A stretch of 64,000 nt of DNA from CADCWK01 sp035944555. Lineage in GTDB: Bacteria; Chloroflexota; Chloroflexia; Thermomicrobiales; UBA6265. The translations under genes and the position numbers were made by a program. Positions within the stretch are counted from its first letter, which is position 1; the number at the start of each line of letters is the position of its first letter. The notes under the pieces were generated by a model, which was not told where the DNA came from, did no database searches, and saw only the letters and a list, made by a program, of their open reading frames with translations. The DNA is taken from contig DASZAY010000008.1 in the NCBI GenBank assembly GCA_035944555.1, positions 1 to 64,000 of the forward strand. Reading direction: 5' to 3'. Positions 36,573-45,286 of this stretch are shown in pieces.

Positions 36573-36998
36573 GTGACTGACCGTGAACATCTGTCAGCGG
36601 GCGTTGAGGCGACGGCTGAGGGCCGCTCCGCCGCAGGCGAGAACCAGGGGCTGAACGCGACGTTCAGCGCGGATCAGATTGCGTCCGCATTCGAGGTCGC
36701 GATCGATCGCGTCCACAACGCGATGCAGGGCGAATTTAATCTTGGTCCGGACGGGCAGGTAGACAGCAAGCAGGCGCAGCAGCTTTCCGAGGTCCTGCTG
36801 GGTGACCAGCCGCAGGCCGTCCAGATGGCCGCCACCATGAAATTGGGCGGCTACACCCCGCGGCCGGACGACGCATGGGGCTTCGGCGACACGGTGCCGG
36901 GTGAGGAGAGTGATCGGCTGTCGGATGAGACCGGTGCCGAGGACGGTGATAGTGTCTCTCCACGCTCCTCCTATGCCCCGAGCACGAACCCCGCCTGA
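36573..36998 (+). CDS. Acidic protein of unknown function
   Basis: 141 residues, strongly acidic, no membrane segment. A central helical region (FSADQIASAFEVAIDRVHNA, then KQAQQLSEVLLGDQ) is flanked by low-complexity Glu/Asp/Ser-rich ends. GTG start at 36573 with a near-perfect AGGAGGA 7 bases upstream; the frame opens earlier (36483) but without an SD. Divergent from the RNase Z gene. Family not recognised. Confidence 0.72.
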   Translation: MTDREHLSAGVEATAEGRSAAGENQGLNATFSADQIASAFEVAIDRVHNAMQGEFNLGPDGQVDSKQAQQLSEVLLGDQPQAVQMAATMKLGGYTPRPDDAWGFGDTVPGEESDRLSDETGAEDGDSVSPRSSYAPSTNPA

Positions 36999-37037
36999 TC
37001 CGGTTCAGCCGCCGGCGTACAGGAGGTGGAGGCTCCT

Positions 37038-37217
37038 GTGACGACAATTCCGGTCCTGCCAAGCCCCAACGGACGAGGAAATCGGCCGGTATCGCGCCGG
37101 GCCCGCGGTGACTGGTCCGGCTTCCACTTCGTCCGAACCGGCGATTCGCAAACGACGCCGCCTATCCTCCGGGAGATAGTCGCGGACCCGCGCCGGGAGG
37201 CCGCTGGCGAAGCCTGA
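37038..37217 (+). CDS. Possible small basic protein
   Basis: 59 residues, Arg/Pro-rich (SPNGRGNRPVSRRARGDWSG), no known motif. Support is mainly translational: GGAGG lies 5 bases before the GTG, inside the purine-rich run AGGAGGTGGAGG. It sits 39 bases after the acidic protein gene, so it would be the second gene of a two-gene unit. The rest of the 36999-37325 interval shows nothing further. Confidence 0.4.
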   Translation: MTTIPVLPSPNGRGNRPVSRRARGDWSGFHFVRTGDSQTTPPILREIVADPRREAAGEA

Positions 37218-37325
37218 GCGATCGATGTCGCCGGCCTCCTGGCGTGGGAGTCACCGGTGCGTCGCTGCCTGCCATTGTCGGTAGACAACCTTGGTCCGAG
37301 CGACTGGCCATCGGACAGTAGGACG

Positions 37326-38405
37326 TCAATTGAACGGGACGTCTCCCAGCGTCGCGATCTGATCGTCACCGTACCCCGCCGCTCGCAGCGGCTCGACGAT
37401 GTCACGGGGGAACGACGGGACGAAGCAGGCCAGGACGACCGCCTTGCCATCCGGCACGAGCGTGAAGCCGGGCATCGCCGCCGGGATGACGCATGACTCC
37501 GCCGTATCGAGCAGCTCGACGCCGCCATCCCACGTAATGGCGACCGGCTCGCCGAGGTTCGTCAGGGTCAGGCAGCGGTCCGGCCGAGCGGGCACGTCGT
37601 ACGGGACGGCCAGGTTCCATCGCTCCAGGGCGAAGTGTGGCCCAGCACAACCGGCAACGATCCGGACGTCGCCCTCGTACCGGGTGAGCCCGTGGACCGG
37701 TCGGGGCTGCGGGGCGAGGTCGATGTCACGCATCAGCTCGGCGAGGTCAGCCTCGCGCTCCTCCGCCGGTTTTGGTTGCCCGAAGATGTCCTCCTTCATC
37801 GCAGTCACGCCGAGATCGGACGTCTGCTGGATCTCGAACACCACCGCGTCGGGCCCGAAGGTATGCAGGGTGCCGCCGGGAACGTAGATGGTCTCTCCCG
37901 GTGCGATCGGGTAGCGATGGAGGACGTCGCCCCACCGCTCCTCCCGCAGCGCCTGCTCGATGTCATCCCGGCTCAGCTCTGGTCGGACTCCGACGAGCAC
38001 TGTCGCGTCGTCGGCGCAATCGAGAATATGCCACGCCTCGGTCTTGCCATTCGGCTCGCCGAACTGGTCACGAGCCACGGCATCGCCGGCGTGAAGATGA
38101 ACCGGCAGCATGTGTGTCGCGTCGAGGAACTTGGCCAGCAGCGGGAAGCGCTCGCCACGCCAGCCCTGACCGACGAGTTCGTCCGGGAAGGCCTCGGTCA
38201 GGTCCTGCAGCGTCCGGCCCCGGTGCCGGCCATTGGTGACGACGCCCATCGCCCCGTGGTAGCCGCTTACTTCCCACGTCTCGGCGATCCGGCCGGATGT
38301 CGGCAGGCCCCGCTTGTGGAGCCGATCAACAATCATTCGTTCCCCGAACGCGTAATCCCGGGTAGGCGTGGTCAGCCGGATCGGATACCAGTCGCTCGTC
38401 GCCAT
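37326..38405 (-). CDS. manA: Mannose-6-phosphate isomerase-like protein (type I)
   Basis: 359 residues. Class I phosphomannose isomerases interconvert mannose-6-P and fructose-6-P with a bound zinc. The cupin metal site is suggested by LPVHLHAGDAVA and GKTEAWHILD (normally VQVHPDD and GKTEMWY), plus IYVPGGTLHTFGPDAVVFEIQQTSDLG. The HLH pair differs slightly from the canonical QVH, so a related sugar-phosphate isomerase is possible. Start at ATG 38405, where GGAG is 6 bases upstream; the ATG at 38417 has no SD. Convergent neighbour of nothing; divergent from xylB-like. Confidence 0.82.
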   Translation of the reverse strand: MATSDWYPIRLTTPTRDYAFGERMIVDRLHKRGLPTSGRIAETWEVSGYHGAMGVVTNGRHRGRTLQDLTEAFPDELVGQGWRGERFPLLAKFLDATHMLPVHLHAGDAVARDQFGEPNGKTEAWHILDCADDATVLVGVRPELSRDDIEQALREERWGDVLHRYPIAPGETIYVPGGTLHTFGPDAVVFEIQQTSDLGVTAMKEDIFGQPKPAEEREADLAELMRDIDLAPQPRPVHGLTRYEGDVRIVAGCAGPHFALERWNLAVPYDVPARPDRCLTLTNLGEPVAITWDGGVELLDTAESCVIPAAMPGFTLVPDGKAVVLACFVPSFPRDIVEPLRAAGYGDDQIATLGDVPFN

Positions 38406-38557
38406 CCCACGCTCCATCGTTCGGCCATTCGGTTCACCGTTCGCCCGGCCCCGAAAGCGGGGTCAGCGGCAGGCTCGTATGATGAGCGCCACTGATCAGG
38501 CTGGCAATGCGGTACGCCGTCATCGCGCCGGTCGCCGACACCGTAGCAGGAGCAGCA

Positions 38558-39994
38558 ATGACCCCGGTCGTCCTCGGTATCGACTCCGGTACCCAGTCCG
38601 TCAAGGCCCTCGTCGTCGACCTGGGGAGCGGGGTGACCATTTCCGACGGCCGGGCGGACCACCACGGCGTCACCACTCAGGATCCGTCGATGTGGTGGGA
38701 CGCACTGGTCATCGCGGTCCGGCAGGCAATCGCGGCGGCTCCCGACGACGTCGAGGTCCGAGGTATCTCGGTCGACGCGCAGCAGCACGGGCTGGTGGCG
38801 CTGGACGCCGATGGCCGGCCCGTCATGCCAGCGCCTCTCTGGAACAACACTGACTCCGCGCCAGACGCCGAGCGGCTCAACGGGCTGGCCGACTTCGCCG
38901 CCGAAACCGGGACCCGCCTCGTCCCCTCGATTACCATAACCAAGCTGGCCCAGCTGGCACGTACCCGGCCGGACCTGCTTGACCGGACCGACGCGATCTG
39001 CCTTCCCCACGATTACCTCAACCTCCGGCTCACCGGCCGGCTGGTGACCGACCGTGGTGAAGCATCCGGCAGTGGATGGTGGTCCTCGGTGTCCGAGACA
39101 CAGCGCCGGGATCTGCTCGCCCTGGCCACCGGGCAGCATCACGCCGAGCGCCTCAGCCTCCCCGACGTCGCGGGGCCGGACGAGATCGTTGGCGAACTGT
39201 CCCCGGACGCAGCGGAGGCCCTGGGTCTCCGGCCCGGTATCCCGGTCGGACCGGGCTCGGGAGACAACTCCGCCGCGGCCGCCGGCATCGGTGCGGCGCC
39301 GGGGGAGCTGGTCATCAGCCTGGGAACGAGCGGTGTCGCCTTCACCGTCGCGTCAAAGACCACCACGGATTCGTCCGGTGAGGTCTGTGGCTTTGCCGAC
39401 GCCACTGGCCGCTACCTGCCTCTGGCCTGCATGCTCAACTGCACCCGTGTCTTCGACGTCACGGCTCGTACGGTCGGTCTCGATCGCAATGACGCGTTGC
39501 GCCTGGCATCAGGGATGTCCCCCGGCGCCGATGGCCTGACGCTTGTCCCCTACTTCGGCGGCGAGCGAACACCGAACATCCCTCAGGCGACCGGTCAGAT
39601 CGTTGGTCTGACTGACGCGAACGCCACGCCGGCTCACTTCGCTCGAGCCGCCCTGGATGGCGTAGCAGCGGGAATCGCCTACTGTGTCGATGCGTTGGGG
39701 CGGGACGGGTTCCGGGCCGACGGCGCCACCCTCGTCGGCGGCGGTGCCGCATCGCCGGTCTGGCAACAGGCGGTTGCTGACGCGCTGGGTCTGCCTGTCG
39801 CCGTACGATCCGGTTCGGAACACGCCGCCCGTGGGATGGCCGCGCAGGCCGCCGCGATCGCCACTGGCGGCTCGACGTTCGACCGGACCCAGGCATGGCG
39901 ACCACCTGTCGTCGCGACAGCCGAACCCCATGCCGACCGGGCCGCATTCCGGCTGGACGAGCGGCGGCAGATGATCGCTGCGTTGAAGGGGTAA
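38558..39994 (+). CDS. xylB: Xylulokinase-like FGGY carbohydrate kinase
   Basis: 478 residues. FGGY family: N-terminal phosphate-1 motif LGIDSGTQSVKALVVDL, catalytic region in DDVEVRGISVDAQQHGLVAL, WNNTDSAPDAERLN, then second-domain GSGDNSAAAAGIGAAPG, ISLGTSGVAF, PYFGGERTPN and LVGGGAASPVWQQAVADALG. Xylulokinases phosphorylate D-xylulose to xylulose-5-phosphate; ribitol or fuculose specificity cannot be excluded. AGGAG lies 5 bases before the ATG. No xylose isomerase gene is adjacent; the nearest sugar gene is the PMI-like one upstream. Confidence 0.85.
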   Translation: MTPVVLGIDSGTQSVKALVVDLGSGVTISDGRADHHGVTTQDPSMWWDALVIAVRQAIAAAPDDVEVRGISVDAQQHGLVALDADGRPVMPAPLWNNTDSAPDAERLNGLADFAAETGTRLVPSITITKLAQLARTRPDLLDRTDAICLPHDYLNLRLTGRLVTDRGEASGSGWWSSVSETQRRDLLALATGQHHAERLSLPDVAGPDEIVGELSPDAAEALGLRPGIPVGPGSGDNSAAAAGIGAAPGELVISLGTSGVAFTVASKTTTDSSGEVCGFADATGRYLPLACMLNCTRVFDVTARTVGLDRNDALRLASGMSPGADGLTLVPYFGGERTPNIPQATGQIVGLTDANATPAHFARAALDGVAAGIAYCVDALGRDGFRADGATLVGGGAASPVWQQAVADALGLPVAVRSGSEHAARGMAAQAAAIATGGSTFDRTQAWRPPVVATAEPHADRAAFRLDERRQMIAALKG

Positions 39995-39999
39995 CTCGC

Positions 40000-40494
40000 C
40001 TACAGCTCGTCGCTATCCAGCCAGATGGTGACCGGACCGTCATTGGTCAGGGCGACGGCCATGTCGGCGCCAAATCGTCCCGTCGCAACCGGCAGCCCGA
40101 AGCCCCGGAGCACCTCGACGAACCGGTCGACCAATGGGGATGCCTGCTCCGGCCGGGCAGCGCCCACAAAGCTCGGTCTGCGGCCCTTGCGTGCGTCGGC
40201 ATAAAGGGTGAACTGGGACACGACCAGCATGGCGACCGGCTCATCTCGCAGGAAACCGCCCTCCGTGGACCGTGTTCCCGGCGGCACCAGGTCCAGCGCC
40301 GCCCGGTTCATCGCCCCCGCCTCATCGGCGAAGACGCGCAGGTTGGCGACCTTGCCGGCCAGCTTCTCGACGATCGCCGCGTCGTCTGACGCCGTAATCC
40401 CGACGAGCAGCACAAACCCGCGCCCGATGGCGCCAACGGCCTCTCCATCGATCGTCACGCTCGCGTCCGAGACGCGCTGCAGAAGGACCCGCAT
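40000..40494 (-). CDS. dtd: D-aminoacyl-tRNA deacylase DTD
   Basis: 164 residues. It hydrolyses D-amino acids from mischarged tRNAs. Catalytic SQFTLYADARKGRRPSF and the cross-subunit Gly-cis-Pro motif, here NDGPVTIWLD, are present; many homologues read NNGPVT or similar. The N-terminus MRVLLQRVSDASVTIDGE is typical. Its ATG overlaps the ispF stop by one base (TGATG), so it is translationally coupled at the end of the cluster. Confidence 0.94.
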   Translation of the reverse strand: MRVLLQRVSDASVTIDGEAVGAIGRGFVLLVGITASDDAAIVEKLAGKVANLRVFADEAGAMNRAALDLVPPGTRSTEGGFLRDEPVAMLVVSQFTLYADARKGRRPSFVGAARPEQASPLVDRFVEVLRGFGLPVATGRFGADMAVALTNDGPVTIWLDSDEL

Positions 40495-41003
40495 CAGCCC
40501 GTCACCTCGTCGTCCCGAACCATCGTCGCCACGGCCAGTGCCGCGATTCCCTCACTCCGGCCGATCGCGCCGAGCAATTCGTTCGTCGTTGCCTTCAGGC
40601 TGACCGAGTCGACATCAATATCCAGTGCATCGGCGAGCCGTGCCCGCATCTCGTCGGCGCGTGGGTTCACCTTCGGCGCTTCAGCAATCACGGTCGCGTC
40701 GACGTTGCCAACTTCCCACCCGCGCTCCCGCGCCAGCGAGACAGCTGCCCGGAGCAGCTCGATGCTGTCAGCCCCGGCCCACTGCGGGTCACCGGGTGGA
40801 AAGTGATGGCCAATGTCGCCGAGCGCGAGCGCGCCGAGGACCGCATCGGCGATGGCATGGCACAGAACATCGGCATCACTGTGGCCATCCAGCCCCACCG
40901 GGGAATCGAACCGGACTCCACCCAGGATCAGATCGCGGCCGGAGACCAGGCGGTGAACGTCGTACCCGATCCCCGTCCTGAACGGGAGCGTCCGTCGACT
41001 CAT
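40494..41003 (-). CDS. ispF: 2-C-methyl-D-erythritol 2,4-cyclodiphosphate synthase IspF
   Basis: 169 residues. MEP-pathway enzyme that cyclises CDP-ME-2-phosphate, releasing CMP. Zinc site GIGYDVHRL and GHSDADVLCHAIADAVLGA; DIGHHFPPGDPQWAGADS and NVDATVIAEAPKVNP are family blocks; the C-terminal NELLGAIGRSEGI is standard. Overlaps ispD by 4 bases. Confidence 0.96.
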   Translation of the reverse strand: MSRRTLPFRTGIGYDVHRLVSGRDLILGGVRFDSPVGLDGHSDADVLCHAIADAVLGALALGDIGHHFPPGDPQWAGADSIELLRAAVSLARERGWEVGNVDATVIAEAPKVNPRADEMRARLADALDIDVDSVSLKATTNELLGAIGRSEGIAALAVATMVRDDEVTG

Positions 41004-41710
41004 GCCTCTTCCTCATGTAAGACCAGCCCGGCGAGTGCCTCGATCATGAGCAGGTCGCCGGGGTGGGTTAGCTTCGGATTGGGTCGGGTGCTGGGAACAA
41101 TCGTGACCGGCAGCCCCAACTCCTCGAACAGTCCTGCCTCGTCGGTGTACTCCCGCACGGCGAAGGACGGATCGTCGATCGCCAACTGCAGCGCAGCACG
41201 ATCGAAGACCTGAGGTGTCTGGGCCGCCCAGAGTCCGGCCCGCGACACCGTCTCGACGACCTGCAGATCAGCGTCGACGCGCTTGAGCGTGTCTGCTACG
41301 GGCGCCGCGACCACCGCCGCACCATTCGCCGGGACGGCGGCAATGGCTTGCACGATCAGGTCCGGCGAGAGTAGGGGCCGGGCCCCATCGTGGATAACTA
41401 CGGGGCCACTCGACGCGTGCAGCGCGGCCACTCCGGCCGCGACCGAGTCCTGTCGCCGGGCTCCACCCGCCACCACCCTGCAGCGGTTCCCGAGGCCGGC
41501 CGCATCGAGGATCGTCGCGATCGGGCTCAGGGTGTGGTCGCCGGCTACGACGACGATCTGCCCCACCCCGGCGTTGGCGAAGGCGTCCAGTGACCAGGCC
41601 AGCAGCGGACGACCAAGAAGTGGCAGCAGGACCTTGTCGACGGCCCCATAGCGGGTTCCCCGGCCAGCCGCGACGATCACGGCGTCGGCGCGATGCGACG
41701 GCGTCATCAT
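41000..41710 (-). CDS. ispD: 2-C-methyl-D-erythritol 4-phosphate cytidylyltransferase IspD
   Basis: 236 residues. Attaches CMP to methylerythritol phosphate in the MEP isoprenoid pathway. N-terminal nucleotide motif VIVAAGRGTRYGAVDKVLLP (a G in place of the usual S/M position), VIHDGARPLLS, and C-terminal TDEAGLFEELGLPV. It shares ATGA overlaps with both the PHP gene before it and ispF after it. A separate IspD-IspF pair contrasts with the fused IspDF of some bacteria. Confidence 0.94.
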   Translation of the reverse strand: MMTPSHRADAVIVAAGRGTRYGAVDKVLLPLLGRPLLAWSLDAFANAGVGQIVVVAGDHTLSPIATILDAAGLGNRCRVVAGGARRQDSVAAGVAALHASSGPVVIHDGARPLLSPDLIVQAIAAVPANGAAVVAAPVADTLKRVDADLQVVETVSRAGLWAAQTPQVFDRAALQLAIDDPSFAVREYTDEAGLFEELGLPVTIVPSTRPNPKLTHPGDLLMIEALAGLVLHEEEA

Positions 41711-42567
41711 GCGTCAGAGCGTCCCTCCGCGCGCTCGGCCATCCGGTCAATCACTGCGACAGGAACGGTGACATCGCCGAGGGCCCGACCGGGACGCCCG
41801 AAGTCGGCATGGAAGTCCGTTCCGCCTGTCTGGATGAGCCCGTAGCGTTCGGCCAGCGCGCCCAACCGTGCCCGGGTGGCATCGTTGTGGTCGGGATAAT
41901 GGACCTCCATCCCGTCCAGGCCGCTCTCGACAAGGGCGGGCAGGAAGTCGCGGTAGGTTGGCGAGTACAGCGGATGTGCCAGCACCGCCACGCCAGCGGC
42001 CCGATGGAGCGCAGCGATCGCCCGCTCTGGCGTCAGGACCGGCCGCTCCACATAGGCAGGGCGTCCGTTCGCGAGGTAGCGGGCGAAGGCATCGCCGACG
42101 GTACTGACATGTCCGGCCTCTACCAGGGCCCGCGCGATATGCGGGCGACCAACCGTTCCGCTCCCGGCGATGGCCCGGACCCGCTCCATGGAGACCGGAA
42201 CTCCAAGTGATTGCAGGCGCTCGACGATCTCGGCCGCCCGGTCAAGTCGCTGTCCGGACCGCTGACCGAGGAGCGCCACGAGTTCCGTATCTAGCGGGTC
42301 GAACCCATAGCCAAGAATGTGGACGTCGACGCCATCGACGGCGCAACTCAGCTCGACGCCGGGCACCAGGCGGAGCCGCAGGTCGGAAAGTTCCCGCGCC
42401 TGGAGATACCCGTCCACCGTGTCATGGTCGGTGATGGCGATGGCGCCAAGACCGCGTTGCGCGGCGAGGGCCACCAGCTGAGCGGGTGCCAGCAAGCCGT
42501 CGGACGCGCTGGTATGGGTATGAAGGTCCGCCCGATCCGCAGTTGCCCCCGGGCGGTTCGGCTCCAT
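41707..42567 (-). CDS. PHP-domain phosphoesterase (YciV/RNase AM type)
   Basis: 286 residues. Metal-binding motifs of the PHP fold are in order: DLHTHTSASDG, ITDHDTVDG, PGVELSC, a mid insert GHVSTVGDAFARYL, VLAHPLYSP and GGTDFHADFGRPG. The E. coli relative (YciV, RNase AM) is a 5'-3' exonuclease acting on RNA and 3',5'-nucleoside bisphosphates; the substrate here is by homology. Lies between SpoVS and ispD with overlapping starts and stops on both sides. Confidence 0.88.
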   Translation of the reverse strand: MEPNRPGATADRADLHTHTSASDGLLAPAQLVALAAQRGLGAIAITDHDTVDGYLQARELSDLRLRLVPGVELSCAVDGVDVHILGYGFDPLDTELVALLGQRSGQRLDRAAEIVERLQSLGVPVSMERVRAIAGSGTVGRPHIARALVEAGHVSTVGDAFARYLANGRPAYVERPVLTPERAIAALHRAAGVAVLAHPLYSPTYRDFLPALVESGLDGMEVHYPDHNDATRARLGALAERYGLIQTGGTDFHADFGRPGRALGDVTVPVAVIDRMAERAEGRSDA

Positions 42568-43115
42568 CAGCGCGGCTCAATCACGAGACGGATGGCCGTG
42601 CGGTCCTCGTTCTCGATTGTCACGTCGATGAAGCCTGGCAGGCAGATGACCTCGATACCGGTCTCGTGCAGGTAGTCGCGGGCGATGGCGACCGCCTTGA
42701 CGGCCTGGTTGGTCGCGCCAGCCCCGATCGCCTGGACCTCTGCCCGCCCCGCCTCACGAACCACACCCGCGATCGCCCCGGCGACCGCGCTGGGCCGAGA
42801 GCGGGCGGAGACGCGGAGAACGTCATCCGATTCGTCGACGCGGAGTTCCGCCCCATCGTTCCGGGCCACCGGAAGGGAATTGTCGTCGGCGACGGGCTCA
42901 TCGGCGGCCGGAACCGCCCAGGCCGGGGTATAGCTCACCCTCTGCCGCTCACCGGCGTCATCACCCGGACGACCATGTGCCAGCGAGGCGCCGTCCGGCG
43001 ATCCTTCCGGCTCATCGGCTGTCGTCTCGACGTCCTCGGCGTCCGGTGGGAACCGGGAAGCCTGGGGGTCGATCCGGATGTCCCGGAGATCGAGCTTACT
43101 GAAGAAGCGGTTCAT
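42567..43115 (-). CDS. spoVS: Stage V sporulation protein S (SpoVS) with N-terminal extension
   Basis: 182 residues. The C-terminal ~85 residues are a clear SpoVS domain (LRVSARSRPSAVAGAIAGVV, AEVQAIGAGATNQAVKAVAI, VICLPGFIDVTI). Usual SpoVS proteins are about 86 residues; this one has an additional ~95-residue acidic, Pro/Asp-rich N-terminus. SpoVS is an Alba-like nucleic-acid-binding protein found well beyond spore formers. GAGGA lies 8 bases before the ATG at 43115; the longer frame to 43199 lacks an SD. Sits 108 bases downstream of rny, resembling the rny-ymdB-spoVS neighbourhood of Bacillus. Confidence 0.9.
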   Translation of the reverse strand: MNRFFSKLDLRDIRIDPQASRFPPDAEDVETTADEPEGSPDGASLAHGRPGDDAGERQRVSYTPAWAVPAADEPVADDNSLPVARNDGAELRVDESDDVLRVSARSRPSAVAGAIAGVVREAGRAEVQAIGAGATNQAVKAVAIARDYLHETGIEVICLPGFIDVTIENEDRTAIRLVIEPR

Positions 43116-43223
43116 CGAGAGATTCCTCGTCTGGTCCATTCGGGCGGATAGTGTGCGTCGGACCGGTCGTACCGGACCCGACCGGTCATGGAGCCCCACC
43201 CTCCCTGGCAGGTGTCGACGGCA

Positions 43224-44816
43224 TTACCGCGCGTAGTCCACCGAGCGGGTCTCGCGGATGACGGTCACCTTGATCTGCCCCGGATACTCGAGGCTTTCCT
43301 CGATCTTCCGGGCGACCTCGCGGGCCAGCCGGGTCGCGCCGAGATCGTCGATCCCGTTGGGCTGGACGAGGATGCGCACCTCGCGCCCAGCCTGGATGGC
43401 GAACGACTTCTCGACCCCATCGAACGAGTTGGCAACGCCTTCGAGCGCTTCCAGCCGCTTGATGTACGACTCGACCATCTCGCGACGGGCACCTGGCCGG
43501 GCTCCACTGATCGCGTCAGCGGCCTGGACGATGAATGCCTCGACCGTCTGCGGCTCCTCGTCGGAGTGGTGTGCCGCGATGGCGTGGACGATCTTGGGCG
43601 ATCGCCCCAGCCGGCGTGCGATGTCGGCGCCGATCAGCGCGTGCGGGCCTTCGACCTCGTGATCGACGGCCTTGCCGATGTCGTGCAGCAGCCCGGCGGT
43701 CTTGGACACGTTGACGTCCGCACCGATCTCCGCGGCGAGCGCCGTCGCGATCATGGACGCCTCAAGCGAATGCGCGAGAACGTTCTGTCCGTACGAGGTT
43801 CGGAACTTCAGCCGCCCCAGCAACCGGATCAGATCCGGGTGAAGGCCCGGAACGTTCGCCTCGTAGGCGACACGCTCCCCTTCCTCGCGCATGACCTGCT
43901 CGAGTTCGACCTGGGTCTTGGCGACGATCTCCTCGATGCGGGCCGGGTGGATCCGTCCATCCTGCATCAGCTTGGCGAGCGCACGGCGCGCGATCTCGCG
44001 CCGGACCGGATCGAAGCCGGACACCATGATCGCCTCAGGCGTATCGTCGATGATCAGATCGACGCCCGTGGCCTGCTCGAGTGCGCGGATGTTGCGCCCC
44101 TCGCGCCCGATGATGCGGCCCTTCATATCGTCCGACGGCAGGGGGACGACCGAGACGGTGGTCTCCGCGACATAGTCGGAGGCGATTCGCTGGATGGTCG
44201 TCGCCAGCACCTTGCGCGATCGACGCTCGGCCTCAACGAGCATCTCCTGCTCGATCTCGTGCATCCTCCGGGCACCCATGGAGCGCGCCTCGTCCTCGAT
44301 CGACGCGACAAGCTCGGACCGGGCCTCCTCGGCCGTCAGGCCGGAAACACGCTCGAGTTCCCTGCGCTGCTCGGCCCGGGAGGCTTCGATCTCACGCTCG
44401 GTCCCGGCCAGCCGGTCGGCGATGACCTGCTCCTGGCGCTGCCGCTCGATCCGCCAGGCCGCCTTTTCCTGCTCGGACTCGACCTCCTGGCGTCGGATCT
44501 GCACCTCGCGCCCGTCCAGTGTGTCGGACTTCCGATCGAGAACCGCTTCCTTCTGTTCGATCCGTAGTTCGATCCGCTCGATATCCTTGCGGCGCTGACC
44601 CAGCTCACGATCGAGCTCGGACCGCAACCGAAGGGCTTCGTCCTGCGCATGGAGCGCTGCCTCGCGCCGCTTGGTCTCCGCCTCTTCGATCAGCTGTTCG
44701 GCCTCGTCCCGGGCCCGTCGCATTCGTGATTGCGAGCCGCGTTCGAGAATGAAGAAGGTGAGAAGGGCGGCAACCGCGGCGGCAAGGAGCGCGACGAGCA
44801 CGATGAGAAAGTCCAT
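43224..44816 (-). CDS. rny: Ribonuclease Y
   Basis: 530 residues. Membrane-anchored endoribonuclease that starts mRNA decay. N-terminal membrane helix (about 2-24, FLIVLVALLAAAVAALLTFF), a long charged coiled coil (about 40-200), KH domain KGRIIGREGRNIRALEQATG, and HD domain with the metal motif LLHDIGKA and AAHHSDEEPQTVEAF. ATG at 44816 with AGGAG 7 bases upstream; a GTG at 44846 in frame has no SD. First gene of a minus-strand cluster rny-spoVS-PHP-ispD-ispF-dtd. Confidence 0.95.
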   Translation of the reverse strand: MDFLIVLVALLAAAVAALLTFFILERGSQSRMRRARDEAEQLIEEAETKRREAALHAQDEALRLRSELDRELGQRRKDIERIELRIEQKEAVLDRKSDTLDGREVQIRRQEVESEQEKAAWRIERQRQEQVIADRLAGTEREIEASRAEQRRELERVSGLTAEEARSELVASIEDEARSMGARRMHEIEQEMLVEAERRSRKVLATTIQRIASDYVAETTVSVVPLPSDDMKGRIIGREGRNIRALEQATGVDLIIDDTPEAIMVSGFDPVRREIARRALAKLMQDGRIHPARIEEIVAKTQVELEQVMREEGERVAYEANVPGLHPDLIRLLGRLKFRTSYGQNVLAHSLEASMIATALAAEIGADVNVSKTAGLLHDIGKAVDHEVEGPHALIGADIARRLGRSPKIVHAIAAHHSDEEPQTVEAFIVQAADAISGARPGARREMVESYIKRLEALEGVANSFDGVEKSFAIQAGREVRILVQPNGIDDLGATRLAREVARKIEESLEYPGQIKVTVIRETRSVDYAR

Positions 44817-45286
44817 CACGTCGCTCCTGGCTTGATTTCCCTCCACGCATGCGGAGGCATTATGGGTTCAGTTTGGTTCCGGTTATGACAACCCCCGGCC
44901 GGCCGGAGCACGGCATCCCGTGTCCCGGCGACCCTTTGGCAGGTCACTTGGGAAGGCGTCTGAATAATCCATCTTACGGGCCTGCGCGCGAGAGCGTCAA
45001 GCGAAGACACTCGCTGCCGGGCCGATTTTTGGCGTCACAACGGGCTATCTGGCGCGACCTCATCACCGGCAACATGTCCGGCATCCAGCCCAGCTCCTGG
45101 ACCGCGACCGCTGCCGTCTTGTCATTCAACTGACCGGCGGCTCATGGTCCTCGTGGGGACTACGTATCATCAGGAACCCACCTCGCCTCTTTCCGTGTAT
45201 TGACCCCCTCGTGCCGGGTCACTGGGGTACCATCGCCACTTCAGGAGTACCGACGCCCATCGCGGCGGCCGGAGGGAGCACAGAGC
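44817..45286. other. Divergent intergenic region between rny and ugd
   Basis: 470 bases. It contains the rny promoter described separately and a plus-strand open frame (44849-45133) that lacks an SD and any family resemblance. Near ugd there is TTGACC at 45200, but no -10 at the right distance. A GGTACC palindrome at 45226-45231 is the only other notable feature. Confidence 0.45.
44971..45000 (-). promoter_or_regulatory. Predicted promoter of the rny cluster
   Basis: Reading on the minus strand, TTGACG (plus coordinates 44995-45000) and TAAGAT (44971-44976) are separated by 18 bases. The -35 matches consensus at five of six, the -10 at four of six. Transcription would begin near 44964, giving rny a leader of about 150 bases with a small hairpin (CCTCC/GGAGG) near 44850. 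Confidence 0.62.
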
